Shown: piece by piece, positions 54,498 through 63,727 of the stretch
Position numbering within the stretch: the stretch's first letter is position 1
Layout: each line of letters opens with the position of its first letter
Assembly (NCBI GenBank): GCA_030123565.1
Contig: CP126122.1
Span: 186,001-250,000 of the forward strand
DNA: 64,000 nucleotides
Origin: Nitrospira sp.
GTDB taxonomy: Bacteria > Nitrospirota > Nitrospiria > Nitrospirales > Nitrospiraceae
Direction: 5' to 3'
Notes under the pieces: model-generated
The model's database searches: none
The model's input: only the letters and a program-made list of their open reading frames with translations
Told to the model about the DNA's origin: nothing
Program-made: the position numbers and the translations under genes

Positions 54498-56804
54498 ATG
54501 AGTCAGCGGGTCAGCCTCCAGAGTTTGATCACCCTGTCTGTGCTGTCGGTGGGGATTCTCTCCGGCACGGTGGGTCTCGCCTATGCCTACTGGCATGCCA
54601 AACAGTCCCTTCAAACCACCGTCGGCATCACGTTCCAGGAAATAGCCCGCCAAAGCGCCGATAAGGCGGCGCTGATGTTGGCGAATGAAATCGAATGGCT
54701 GCAACGGCTCAGTGCGTTGCCGAGCATGCGGGCATCCGTTGAAGGGACGACGCAGGTCGGGCCGGTGGCGCAGGAGTTCGAACGGTGGCGTGAAGAGCAG
54801 AACCGGTATTTTCACTCACTGGCAATCGTGCGGGCGGATGGGCAATTGGTCGGAAGCCGGACGAGTGAGCACACGCGAACCTTCTATGCGCAGCAACCCT
54901 GGTGGTCCGTCGTTTTCCGAGACAATCGTCCCTGGGCCGGTCCCTTCACGGTCGACGAGGAAGGTCGTGGGTACTGGGAAGTGGCGGTCCCGATCGGTGG
55001 ACAGGGCGGGCCGGTACGCGGAGCCCTGAAGGTCGTCATCGGGACGGATCGCATCCTGTCCTCGATCCTGGGGAGCCGCATCGGTCGAACCGGTCACATG
55101 ATGGTCCTGGCCGACGATGGATCGGTGCTTGCCTGTTCCCTGCTGCCGCCGACCCTCCACACTGCCCTTCCCGCGGTCCTTGCCCAATGGGGAAAGGACA
55201 CACCAGCCGCCCGATGGTTCCGGATCGAGCAGGACGCCCATGGCGGCAGGGGAGGCATCGTTGGGGTGGCCCGCGTCGTCCTGCCTGCAGAGGTCGCACA
55301 GGCGCGGGTGTGGTACATCCTGATGCAACAGGATCCGGCCGAAACCTTCGAGCCGCTGTTGGCTCTAGTCGAAAAACTCGCGGCATTCTGGGTCGGGGCG
55401 ATCGGCTTCATCGCCTGGCTCCGCTGGAGGCTGGCGCGACGCATCGTGCGTCCCATCGGCAGGCTGATCGAGCGCGTCGACCGGCTCGGCGCAGCCAAGC
55501 TGTCAGAACCGCTTCCGGCCCAGTCACCCTGCCCGCCCTCCGGGATCGTGGAGATCGACGCGCTTGCGGCGAGTTTCGACGACCTCTCCCAACGGTTGGA
55601 ACAGGCATCGCGGGCCAAGGCCCAGTACGTCGGCCGGTTGGAGCAGGCCAATCTCGACCTGGCCACCTCGGAAGAGCATTATCGTCTCCTGTGGAACCAT
55701 TCAGTGGATACCAAAATCCTGGTCGATCCAACCGGCGCCATCCAAGACATCAACCGGCGCGGCGAGGTCATGCTGGGGCGGCCGGCAGCCACCATGGTCA
55801 ATCGTTCGGTGACCGACCTCGTGGCGGACTTCGAACGGCCCCGTCTGCTGAGTCAGCTGGCGCTGGTGCTGCAAAGCGGAGCCACGGTGCCGGCAGGGAC
55901 GATCCAGGTGCCGACGCCGGGCGGCGAGCTGACGATGGAACTGGATTTCGTGCCGGTCAGAAAATCCGGTCGCATCGAATCGATCGTGATGCAACTCAGC
56001 GACCTCACCGAACGGAAGGAACTCGAGCGCCAACTGCTGCGGTCCGAACGATTGGCGTCCTTGAGCCAATTCGCCTCGATGTTCGCCCATGACATCCGCA
56101 ATCCGCTGGCCGGGATCAAGAAGACGCTGGAGTGGCTGGGCCGGCGTCCGGAAATGGAGCAGGACCCGCCGCGCCGCTGCCTGGAGGATCTGCGGTTCAC
56201 CACCGACCTGCTGCTGGGCATGATCAACGACATGTTGGACGTCTACCAGGAAAACTATTCGGGCCTTCCGCTCAGCACCTCACCGGTCTCGCCCGGCCTG
56301 TTGCTGAAGGAAGTGATGCAGCTCTTTCGCTCCGAAGCAGAGGCGCAAGACGTCCGGTTCCTCCTGCGGGTTCCGGACGACGAGGTGTGGATCATGGGAG
56401 ACGGGCGGCGATTGCAACGGGTGTTGATCAACCTCATCCACAACGCGCTGAAGTACTCGCCGCCGCAAGGCACGATCATGGTGACCCTGCAGGTCGATGA
56501 GACGCAGGCTTCGCAAGGGGAAGGAGTCGCCGCGCCCCCTCACGGTCCGACGGTGACGGTGCAGATCGAGGATGAAGGGCCCGGGATCACACCGGAGGAC
56601 TTGCCGCATCTGTTTGAAATGTTCTTCAGGAAGAAGGACGGACAGGATTATCGGATCGGCCGCGGCCTCGGGTTACACTTCTGTCGCCTGGTGGTCGAAG
56701 CTCACGGCGGCCACATCAGGGCCGGAAATCGTCCGGAAGGCGGCGCCCTGTTTACGGTCGCCTTGCCGGTCAGGCAGGAGCAGCTATGCCCATCACCATC
56801 TTGA
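54498..56804 (+). CDS. Membrane sensor histidine kinase
   Basis: 768 residues. TM1 at about 8-30, a periplasmic domain of 250 residues like double-Cache (YWEVAVPIGGQGGPVRGALKVVIG), TM2 near 290, HAMP region (RRIVRPIGRLIERVDRL), a PAS domain near 395-510 (HYRLLWNHSVDTKILVDPTGAIQDIN), then the HisKA helix with His531 in FAHDIRNPLAGIKK and an ATPase domain with N box INLIHNALKYS, DEGPGI and GRGLGLHFCRLVV. It overlaps its response regulator by 19 bases. Signal unknown; 215 bases of upstream gap show no clear feature. Confidence 0.93.
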   Translation: MSQRVSLQSLITLSVLSVGILSGTVGLAYAYWHAKQSLQTTVGITFQEIARQSADKAALMLANEIEWLQRLSALPSMRASVEGTTQVGPVAQEFERWREEQNRYFHSLAIVRADGQLVGSRTSEHTRTFYAQQPWWSVVFRDNRPWAGPFTVDEEGRGYWEVAVPIGGQGGPVRGALKVVIGTDRILSSILGSRIGRTGHMMVLADDGSVLACSLLPPTLHTALPAVLAQWGKDTPAARWFRIEQDAHGGRGGIVGVARVVLPAEVAQARVWYILMQQDPAETFEPLLALVEKLAAFWVGAIGFIAWLRWRLARRIVRPIGRLIERVDRLGAAKLSEPLPAQSPCPPSGIVEIDALAASFDDLSQRLEQASRAKAQYVGRLEQANLDLATSEEHYRLLWNHSVDTKILVDPTGAIQDINRRGEVMLGRPAATMVNRSVTDLVADFERPRLLSQLALVLQSGATVPAGTIQVPTPGGELTMELDFVPVRKSGRIESIVMQLSDLTERKELERQLLRSERLASLSQFASMFAHDIRNPLAGIKKTLEWLGRRPEMEQDPPRRCLEDLRFTTDLLLGMINDMLDVYQENYSGLPLSTSPVSPGLLLKEVMQLFRSEAEAQDVRFLLRVPDDEVWIMGDGRRLQRVLINLIHNALKYSPPQGTIMVTLQVDETQASQGEGVAAPPHGPTVTVQIEDEGPGITPEDLPHLFEMFFRKKDGQDYRIGRGLGLHFCRLVVEAHGGHIRAGNRPEGGALFTVALPVRQEQLCPSPS

Positions 56805-57430
56805 TCGCCGAAGATCAGCGGCTGTTCCGCCAGAGCCTGCGCATGTTACTCGAGCACGAACGGGACCTTGTCGTGGTCGGGGAAGCGATGGACGGCCGGC
56901 AGGCGTTCGACCTCGCGGTGGCAGAAAAGCCGGGCATCGTGCTCATGGATGTGGACATGCCCAGGCTGGACGGCATCACCGCCACGCGGTTGATCCGGAG
57001 TTGTGTGCCGGACAGCAAGGTGCTGATGCTCTCGGTGCATGACGACGATGCCCGCATCGTGGCGGCCGTACAGGCGGGGGCCTGCGGGTACATTCTCAAG
57101 GATGCGGACCATCAGGAGTTCCTCCGGATCATTCGCGCCACCTACAGGGGCGAGCCGGTGCGGTCTGCCTTCATGCCGGACGGGTTTGCCAAGAAGGCGG
57201 TGGCCCTGGCCAATAAGCAGGACGAGGCCGGCGCACGAGGCTTGACCCTGCTGACCGATCGCGAGCGGGAAATCCTGGCCTGCGCGGCGGCCGGCCGCAG
57301 CAACAAGGACATCGCCGATCAACTCTGCGTGTCCCTGGACACCGTGAAGACCCATCTCCACCACATCTATCAAAAGCTGAAGGTGAGCGGTCGGGTGGAA
57401 GCGGTGCTCACCTACCTGGGCAACAGTTAA
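56786..57430 (+). CDS. NarL/FixJ-family response regulator
   Basis: 214 residues. Receiver domain: ITILIAEDQRLFRQSLRMLL, phospho-acceptor Asp55 in GIVLMDVDMPRLDG, VLMLSVHDDD and Lys of YILKDADHQEF. LuxR DNA-binding domain in the last 65 residues (LTDREREILACAAAGRSNKDIADQLCVSLDTVKTHLHHIYQKLKVSGRVEA). Overlap with the kinase gene shows they work as a pair; it probably controls nearby genes. Confidence 0.95.
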   Translation: MPITILIAEDQRLFRQSLRMLLEHERDLVVVGEAMDGRQAFDLAVAEKPGIVLMDVDMPRLDGITATRLIRSCVPDSKVLMLSVHDDDARIVAAVQAGACGYILKDADHQEFLRIIRATYRGEPVRSAFMPDGFAKKAVALANKQDEAGARGLTLLTDREREILACAAAGRSNKDIADQLCVSLDTVKTHLHHIYQKLKVSGRVEAVLTYLGNS

Positions 57431-57588
57431 CATTCACCGGTCTTCATGATTGTCCTCTCTCACCCGAAGGGTGGAGGGAAAATCCACCCTCCAGGCAATG
57501 GGCTCCACCTTCCTCCTTCCGTTACCATTTTCCGTGCTACAGGCGATGCCGTGCGGAGCGGCTTATCTTCAGGGAGGAGGACCACGTC

Positions 57589-57918
57589 ATGAGGCAAGGA
57601 TGGAAGAGAAAATCCCTGTTGCTTCTCGTCGGAGCGTTAGGAATGGCGTTGTTGTTCGCCTCTGCGGTTCAGGCTCAAGTCATACATCCGGACCAGATGA
57701 TCGGTTCTCCCGCGCCGCACAAGGAGGCGCCTCCGGAGAGCGACATCAAGTCCAACGAGCCTTCTGCGGGCGACTTGGAGAAGGGGTTTGACCGTCCGAT
57801 GATGGCGCCGGAGAGCGGCTCCTCCGGAACCATGGATATGAAAATGTTGAAGACGCCGGACGCAACCGATGCGGAGGATGCGCGTGAGTCGGACAGTCGG
57901 TCTGCGGTTTCCTTCTGA
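57589..57918 (+). CDS. Small exported protein of unknown function (1)
   Basis: 109 residues, AGGAGGACC ahead of the start. Signal peptide 1-30 (LLLLVGALGMALLFASAVQAQ). The mature part is short, rich in Pro, Glu, Ser, Asp and Met (HPDQMIGSPAPHKEAPPESD, GSSGTMDMKMLKTPDATDAEDA) and has no cysteines, so it is probably disordered in the periplasm. First of three small exported proteins after the two-component pair. Confidence 0.65.
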   Translation: MRQGWKRKSLLLLVGALGMALLFASAVQAQVIHPDQMIGSPAPHKEAPPESDIKSNEPSAGDLEKGFDRPMMAPESGSSGTMDMKMLKTPDATDAEDARESDSRSAVSF

Positions 57919-57960
57919 TTCATCGTCGGGATCGTTCAGTCTTATGAGAGGAGGCACAAC

Positions 57961-58368
57961 ATGAGTAACGAGGGGAAAGGTTACGGTTTGCGCGGGCTGG
58001 TCTTCGGACTGTTCTTCGGACTGTGCATCGGTTCGGGGTTGGTCCTCGGGACCGCGTTCGCGCAGCAATCGTGGGTCGATGATATCAATACGTCGCTCAA
58101 TTTCTATAAGACCAGCTACCCCGGTTCGAATTGGGAGCCCTACAGCCAGCGGCTGCAGGTGGTGAAAGAGGCGGTGGGCCGTGGAGATGCCAAAACCGTC
58201 AAAACCGAAATGGGGAAGTGGTTCAAGATGCTCAGGACCCGCGACCAAGGAATCCATGATGTCGCGGCCGACGAGCTGTTCAATTTCGCCTTGATGGTCA
58301 CGCCGATTCAGGAGTACGGCATTTCAGTTCCGCCGATCCCGGGAGCAAGCAGTGAGTCGGGCTATTGA
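57961..58368 (+). CDS. Small exported protein of unknown function (2)
   Basis: 135 residues, GAGGAGG nine bases ahead. Signal peptide or anchor about 11-34 (GLVFGLFFGLCIGSGLVLGTAFAQ) with cleavage probably after FAQ. The mature 100 residues are helical with aromatic residues (SWVDDINTSLNFYKTSYPGSNWEPYSQRLQVVKEAVGRGDAKTVKTE shape). No cysteines, no motif recognised. Forty-two bases after the previous gene. Confidence 0.65.
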   Translation: MSNEGKGYGLRGLVFGLFFGLCIGSGLVLGTAFAQQSWVDDINTSLNFYKTSYPGSNWEPYSQRLQVVKEAVGRGDAKTVKTEMGKWFKMLRTRDQGIHDVAADELFNFALMVTPIQEYGISVPPIPGASSESGY

Positions 58369-58410
58369 GCGAGGAGCCCGGATCTCGGACAGGGGCAAAA
58401 GGAGGCGATC

Positions 58411-58920
58411 ATGAAGTGGAAGATGTGCCTTATCCTCGGCGCAATGGGGCTGTTCTGGCCGCTGACGCCGGGGTTAGCCGGGCCTGCGGACGGCCCGATG
58501 GTCGGCGCGCATCTGGCCCTGAACGGCCAGATTGCCAAAATTGAGAGCGGCGTGCTGTTTGTCAAAACTCCGTACGGTTTGCGAATGCGGACGATTAGCC
58601 CGAACAAGGCCGACCGGGTCGGATTGCATGATGCCCGCATCGGTGACGAGGTGTGGTTGCTGGTCGATTCCGGAAATGTGTTGCTGGATGCAACCAGGCC
58701 GGGCGGAGAGCCGTTCACCAACCACAAAGTGGTGGCAGGCCGGATTCACTATGCAGACCCCTATTGGGGAGAGATCCAGATTTCGACCCCGGAGGGATTC
58801 GAGCGGTTTGAGGTCGATACGCTGGCAGGGAGCAAATTGTCGGTGTTCCAGGAGGGGATGCCCGTGACGATCGAATTGGATGCGGATAACGTGATGATCG
58901 ACATTCAGTCCACTCGATGA
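58411..58920 (+). CDS. Small exported protein of unknown function (3)
   Basis: 169 residues, AGGAGG five bases ahead. Signal peptide 1-23 (CLILGAMGLFWPLTPGLAG). The mature part is all-beta: LNGQIAKIESGVLFVKTPYG, GDEVWLLVDSGNVLLDA, AGRIHYADPYWGEIQISTPEGFERFEVD, resembling an OB-fold-like stress or scaffolding protein. Role unknown. It closes the set of three. Confidence 0.65.
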   Translation: MKWKMCLILGAMGLFWPLTPGLAGPADGPMVGAHLALNGQIAKIESGVLFVKTPYGLRMRTISPNKADRVGLHDARIGDEVWLLVDSGNVLLDATRPGGEPFTNHKVVAGRIHYADPYWGEIQISTPEGFERFEVDTLAGSKLSVFQEGMPVTIELDADNVMIDIQSTR

Positions 58921-59066
58921 CGAGGCGAGGTCGCGCGTCTCGTCGTCTTGACTTCGTCATGAGAGGCCCGTACCATCTCCATGAAGCGCGCTTCTGTCGG
59001 TCACGCAACCGGCCAGGGGCGCGCAGCTCCCCATAGCCCACAAGGCGAACGCACCAGGGTCGGCCA

Positions 59067-59849
59067 ATGCGACGTCGTCTGCCGTGGATGCTGGCGTGGC
59101 TGGTAGTAGGAGCATGGCTCACCGTCACGCCTCCGACTTGGGCGCTTGACCCGGCTGAACGTTCCGCCCTTCCTTTTCAAACGATTCTCGAACTGGAGCA
59201 GACGGCCCGTCTGCTGGCCATCCTGCTCGACTCCGGCCGCGCGGTCGTCAATGACAACCAGACGTTGTTGGACGATCCGGCGAAGGCCGACAAGGGATTC
59301 ACGCCGGAGGTCTTCGAACGACAATTGCTGGACATGTTTCGCGGTCGCGCCGGCATCGACCTGCAGGAGATCGAAACGGTCAAACTGCCCCCCCGCGATA
59401 AAGCCCTGCTCAAGGAACTGGTGGCGGTGAGCAAGCAGGTGATCGCAGACGAGCAGACGAACCTCAATCGCCACGGCGCCGGATTCAAGGGATTCATTCC
59501 GGCCGTGTTCGGCGCGCGCGTCGCCAGCAGGTTTACCGCCAAGACCGGCGTGCGCTTGAAACAAACGGCGCTGGTTCCACGGAACCCCGCCAATCGGCCG
59601 GATCCGTACGAACGGATCGCGCTGGAAGCCTTTGCGGATGCTTCCTATCCCAGGGAGAAAGTCATCAGCGAGATGGCGGCCAACAGCTCTGCGCTGCGCC
59701 TGATGTTCCCGCTGTATGCGACGCGACAGTGTCTCGACTGCCATGGAGGACCCAAAGGAGGCCTCGACCGCACGGGCTATCCGCGGGAAGGCTTCACGTT
59801 GGGGCAAAATGCCGGTGCCATCAGCGTCCTGCTGCCGGTTACGAAATGA
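59067..59849 (+). CDS. Tll0287-like (DUF3365) c-type heme protein
   Basis: 260 residues with an N-terminal signal (LPWMLAWLVVGAWLTVTPPTWA). The middle is a helical bundle with a conserved pair of motifs (LEQTARLLAILLDSGRAVVNDNQ, ALLKELVAVSKQVIADEQTNLNRHGAGFKGFIPAVFG). A single c-type heme motif Cys-X-X-Cys-His lies near residue 225 (CLDCHGGPKGG). This fits the DUF3365/Tll0287 family, heme sensors or electron carriers. The stop overlaps the ATG of the protease gene (ATGA), so both are translated together and probably act at the same site in the periplasm. Confidence 0.85.
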   Translation: MRRRLPWMLAWLVVGAWLTVTPPTWALDPAERSALPFQTILELEQTARLLAILLDSGRAVVNDNQTLLDDPAKADKGFTPEVFERQLLDMFRGRAGIDLQEIETVKLPPRDKALLKELVAVSKQVIADEQTNLNRHGAGFKGFIPAVFGARVASRFTAKTGVRLKQTALVPRNPANRPDPYERIALEAFADASYPREKVISEMAANSSALRLMFPLYATRQCLDCHGGPKGGLDRTGYPREGFTLGQNAGAISVLLPVTK

Positions 59850-61459
59850 AGATCTACATGGTCCTCCTGAGCTTCGTGTTTGCGACCGTCGAGATCGGAT
59901 GGGCGAGTGAACGCCAGCCGGTCCCGGCGGAAAAGCCCGCCGGCAGCGGCGTCATCGTCCACCATGACGGTTACATCCTGACGGCCCACCATGTCGTGTC
60001 GAACGCCAAACGCATCACGATCGTGACGTCCGGAGAATTCCGGGCGCCGGCCCTGCTGGTCAGCGTCGATGCCGAACATGACCTGGCCCTCTTGAAGATC
60101 GAGACGGTCGGATTGTCCGAGGCATCCCTCGGGTATGCCGGTGCGGTGAAATTGGATCAAGAGGTCATCGCCGTCGGATTTCAGTTCGGGCTGCGCGAAA
60201 TCACCGTCACCCGCGGACATGTGGCCGCCGTGCGTACCAAGGGGGTGCAGCGGGTGTTTCAAGTGGATGCAGCGGTGAACCCCGGCAACAGCGGGGGACC
60301 GGTATTCAACCGGCGGGGCGAAGTCGTGGGAATCCTCACCACGAAGTTTACCCATCCCTCCGGGATCGTACCTGAAGGCATGGCGTTTGCCGTCCCGATC
60401 AGTTACGCCACGCCCTTGCTGGCCAACATTCCGGATTTTGATTTTTCTTCCATCGGGAAGGCCAGAAAGGATTCCAAGAAAGGGAAGGGAAACGGGGATC
60501 TGGTCACGGAACTGGCACGTACGTCGGTGCGGATCGAAACGGTCCGCATGTCCGAAGGATCGGCTCCGTCGGCCCCGTCCGGCCCGGCGTCTCCACCGGT
60601 GGACGGTCAACGAAGTGGTCACCCGGTGGCTTCGGCACCGACGCTCCCAGCCCGCCCCCATGAATTGCCTTCCATGGCCGGTGACGAATACATCGACCGC
60701 GTGAACGCGCAACTCCGGGCGAGTCAACAGGAGGAATTGAAACGGCTTCTCGACCAGGGTCTGACGCCTCCTCCCGGGATGACGCTGATTCCGGCCGGTG
60801 AGTTCTTGATGGGGATGGAGGACGGCCTTCCGGATGCCCGCCCGCTCCATCGTCTGTACCTGAGTTCCTACTGGATCGATCAGCACGGGTTGACCAATGG
60901 TGAATATCGACAATGTGTGGACAGGGGAGGGTGTTTGCCTCCGAAAGTCCGTGAAGCGTTCGATGATCCGCAGCTGGTCCTGCATCCGGTCACGAATGTC
61001 ACCTGGACCCAAGCTCAGGCCTACTGTCAGTGGGCCGGGAAACGGTTGCCCACGGAGGCGGAGTGGGAAAAGGCGGCCAGGGGCACCGATGGACGGCGGT
61101 ATCCCTGGGGCAACAGCGACGAGATCATCCTGAAAAACAGAGTCAGGATGACGGACATGAAAACATCGGTCGACGGCGTCGAACCGGCGGGAATGCCGGC
61201 GGCCACCGCCTCACCCTATGGAGTGTCCGGCATGGTGGGGGTGGTCTCGGAGTGGGTGCGAGATTGGTATGCGGAAGATTTTTACCGGACCTCGCCCTCG
61301 CGGGATCCACAGGGGCCGTTGCGGGGGACCTTTCGTGTCTTGCGCGGCGGCGGTTGGATGGAGCGCCCCCTCGAATTGCGGACCGGCTATCGAAGCTGGG
61401 ACGAGATGACCTACTGGGGCCCGACCCTGGGATTCCGCTGCGCGAGCGACGTCCCGTAA
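59846..61459 (+). CDS. Exported serine protease fused to formylglycine-generating-enzyme-type domain
   Basis: 537 residues, start from the ATGA overlap. Signal peptide 1-20 (VLLSFVFATVEIGWA). Trypsin/HtrA-like domain: His49 in LTAHHVV, Asp79 in EHDLALLK, Ser149 in NPGNSGGPV, a complete triad. After a Pro/Ser-rich linker (SAPSAPSGPASPPVDGQ) residues about 300-535 form an FGE-sulfatase domain: GMTLIPAGEFLMG, YWIDQHGLTNGEYRQC, NVTWTQAQAYCQWAGKRLPTEAEWEKAARG, GVVSEWVRDWY and GFRCASD. No PDZ domain. Fusion suggests substrate recognition by the FGE-type domain. Confidence 0.88.
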   Translation: MKIYMVLLSFVFATVEIGWASERQPVPAEKPAGSGVIVHHDGYILTAHHVVSNAKRITIVTSGEFRAPALLVSVDAEHDLALLKIETVGLSEASLGYAGAVKLDQEVIAVGFQFGLREITVTRGHVAAVRTKGVQRVFQVDAAVNPGNSGGPVFNRRGEVVGILTTKFTHPSGIVPEGMAFAVPISYATPLLANIPDFDFSSIGKARKDSKKGKGNGDLVTELARTSVRIETVRMSEGSAPSAPSGPASPPVDGQRSGHPVASAPTLPARPHELPSMAGDEYIDRVNAQLRASQQEELKRLLDQGLTPPPGMTLIPAGEFLMGMEDGLPDARPLHRLYLSSYWIDQHGLTNGEYRQCVDRGGCLPPKVREAFDDPQLVLHPVTNVTWTQAQAYCQWAGKRLPTEAEWEKAARGTDGRRYPWGNSDEIILKNRVRMTDMKTSVDGVEPAGMPAATASPYGVSGMVGVVSEWVRDWYAEDFYRTSPSRDPQGPLRGTFRVLRGGGWMERPLELRTGYRSWDEMTYWGPTLGFRCASDVP

Positions 61460-61532
61460 CGTCACCGCCCCACGTGGATGCAGCCCCCTTTCGCTCTTCC
61501 TCGTTCTCCAGTACGATAGCCCCGCAAACAGT

Positions 61533-63704
61533 GTGACCGTTATCCCGTCCGGTCCCCTCATGGCATCCGCGACAAGTGCAAAAAAAATCCTGTCGGCGAT
61601 CTGGGTGGGACTGGCGGTCTTCGCCGTCGTCGCTGGTTTCCACATGACCGGGTGGTTCGACGTGGCGGAACTTAAGGCGCTGGATCACCTGGTCCGCCGC
61701 TACGCCGATCCTGCCAAGGCCGATTCCAATCTCATCTTGCTGGCGATCGATGAGTCGAGCCTCGAAGCCTTCGGTCGCTGGCCCTGGCCGCGCGATCGGC
61801 ACGGCTATGTCGTGCGTTATTTGAAACAGGCAGGGGCCAGGGCCGTCGTGTTCGACGTCATGTTCTTCGAGCCGGATGAAAATGCCGAGGAGTTCGATCA
61901 GTCCTTTGCCGATGACCTGAAGGCGGCGGGCAACGTGTTTCTCCCCATGCTGTTCCAGTCGGAACCCACTCCGATTCCGCCTGACCTGCTGGCCCGCGCG
62001 ACGGTGAAGGTTGAAGGGCCGGATGCCGGTCGCGTGACGATGGCGGCGACCTACGCCGGAGTGAAATTGCCGATTCCGGTCCTGGCGCAGCAGGCGCGTG
62101 GCTTGGGCGTCATCAATCTTTCGGCCGATGCGGACGGACCGACCAGGCGAATTCCCCTGGTGAGGCAGGTGAAGGGAAGCCCGGTGCCGCACCTGTCGCT
62201 GGCCCTGGCGCAATACCTGCTTGGCGCGGACAGACTATCGTTTCGGGACGGCAGCCTGCAGATCGGCACCAACAACATCCCCCTCGATGCGGATGGCAAC
62301 CTCTTGCTCGAATGGCATGGGTCGTTGGAACAGACCTACCATGCCGGGAAGTATTCGATCGGGAGGGTCTTGCAGGCCTTCGCGCAACAGCAGAAGGGCG
62401 AACGGCCTTCTCTCGATCCGGCGCTGTTCAAAGACAAGGTCGTGTTTATCGCCGGAACGGCGGCTGGTCTCTACGACTTACGCGTCACGCCGTTCTCCTC
62501 GGCGACCCCCGGTGTGCTCATTCACATGGCGGCGTTGGACAACCTGCTGCACGGGCAGGCGTTGCAGACGGCTTCCGCCTGGTTCTCGCTCGCGACCCTG
62601 CTGTTGCTCTGCCTGGTTTCGGCCGGGACCTTCATATTGTTCCGCTCCTATTTCATCAAGTTCGGCGTCACGATCGGATTGGCGGCGGCCTACTACGCCT
62701 TGGTCGTGCATGCCTTCTCTGGGCATGAGCGCTGGCTGGAACTGGTGCTTCCCGAAGCGGCCTTGGCGCTGGCCTTCGGCACGGCTGCGACCGTCGAGTA
62801 TGTGACCGAAGGGAAACAGCGCCGTCTGATGCGGGCGGCCTTCGATAAGTACATGTCCACCGAGGTCGTCGAAGAGATCATGCGGAATCCTGAGGCCATC
62901 AAGCTCGGCGGCGAGAAAAAGGAAATTTCGATCTTCTTTTCCGACATCGCGGGCTTCACCACGATCTCGGAAAAGATGTCTCCCGAGGACCTGGTGACGC
63001 TGCTCAACCGCTATCTGTCGGCGATGACGACCATCATCAAGAACGGCCATCGCGGCAATGTGAACAAGTATCTCGGCGACGGGATCATGGCCCTCTTCGG
63101 CGCGCCCCTGGACGATCCCACCCATGCGTCACTCGCCTGCTACGCGGCGTTGGACTGCCAGGCTGAGTTAGCCCGGCTCCGCGGGATCTGGAGGCGGGAG
63201 GGATTGCCGGAGATCGGCGCCAGGATCGGCATCAATTCAGGTCCCTGCATCGTCGGCAACATGGGCTCCGAGGAGCGGATGGAATATACGGTGACCGGCG
63301 ACACGGTGAACCTGGCTTCACGCCTCGAAGGTGCCGGCAAGTTTTACGACACGTCGATTCTGATCGGACAGCGGACGGCGGAACTGGCCAAGAAGGACGT
63401 TGAAGTGCGGGAGATCGATCTGCTACGAGTGAAGGGCAAAAAAGAGCCGGTCGTCGTGTTCGAACTCCTGGCCCGGAAGGGACAGCTGGACGAGAAAAAA
63501 CGGCGGGTCGTCGAGGTATACCGAGAGGGCCTGGCGGCCTATAAAACGCGCAATTTTTCGACTGCCTGCGCGAGATTTTCGGAGGCCGTCGCTTTGGATC
63601 CATCGGATGGGCCCTCGCGGGTCTACCTGGAACGGTCCGCCAACTATCGACAGACCCCACCTCCATCGGATTGGGATGGAGTCTATGAATTGACGTCAAA
63701 ATAG
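61533..63704 (+). CDS. CHASE2-domain adenylate/guanylate cyclase
   Basis: 723 residues (GTG start; an ATG at 61560 is equally possible). TM near the N-terminus, then CHASE2 sensor domain (DNLILLAIDESSLEAFGRWPWPRDRHGYVVRYLKQAGARAVVFDVMFFEP shape, with the conserved GRWPWPR), three helices at about 345-420, and a class III cyclase from 455: ISIFFSDIAGFTTISEKMSP, KYLGDGIMALFGAP, GINSGPCIVGNMG, YTVTGDTVNLASRLE. Makes cAMP or cGMP in response to a periplasmic signal. The C-terminal 60 residues resemble a single TPR. Confidence 0.92.
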   Translation: MTVIPSGPLMASATSAKKILSAIWVGLAVFAVVAGFHMTGWFDVAELKALDHLVRRYADPAKADSNLILLAIDESSLEAFGRWPWPRDRHGYVVRYLKQAGARAVVFDVMFFEPDENAEEFDQSFADDLKAAGNVFLPMLFQSEPTPIPPDLLARATVKVEGPDAGRVTMAATYAGVKLPIPVLAQQARGLGVINLSADADGPTRRIPLVRQVKGSPVPHLSLALAQYLLGADRLSFRDGSLQIGTNNIPLDADGNLLLEWHGSLEQTYHAGKYSIGRVLQAFAQQQKGERPSLDPALFKDKVVFIAGTAAGLYDLRVTPFSSATPGVLIHMAALDNLLHGQALQTASAWFSLATLLLLCLVSAGTFILFRSYFIKFGVTIGLAAAYYALVVHAFSGHERWLELVLPEAALALAFGTAATVEYVTEGKQRRLMRAAFDKYMSTEVVEEIMRNPEAIKLGGEKKEISIFFSDIAGFTTISEKMSPEDLVTLLNRYLSAMTTIIKNGHRGNVNKYLGDGIMALFGAPLDDPTHASLACYAALDCQAELARLRGIWRREGLPEIGARIGINSGPCIVGNMGSEERMEYTVTGDTVNLASRLEGAGKFYDTSILIGQRTAELAKKDVEVREIDLLRVKGKKEPVVVFELLARKGQLDEKKRRVVEVYREGLAAYKTRNFSTACARFSEAVALDPSDGPSRVYLERSANYRQTPPPSDWDGVYELTSK

Positions 63705-63727
63705 GCCGTGCTGAAGGGGAGGAAGCT

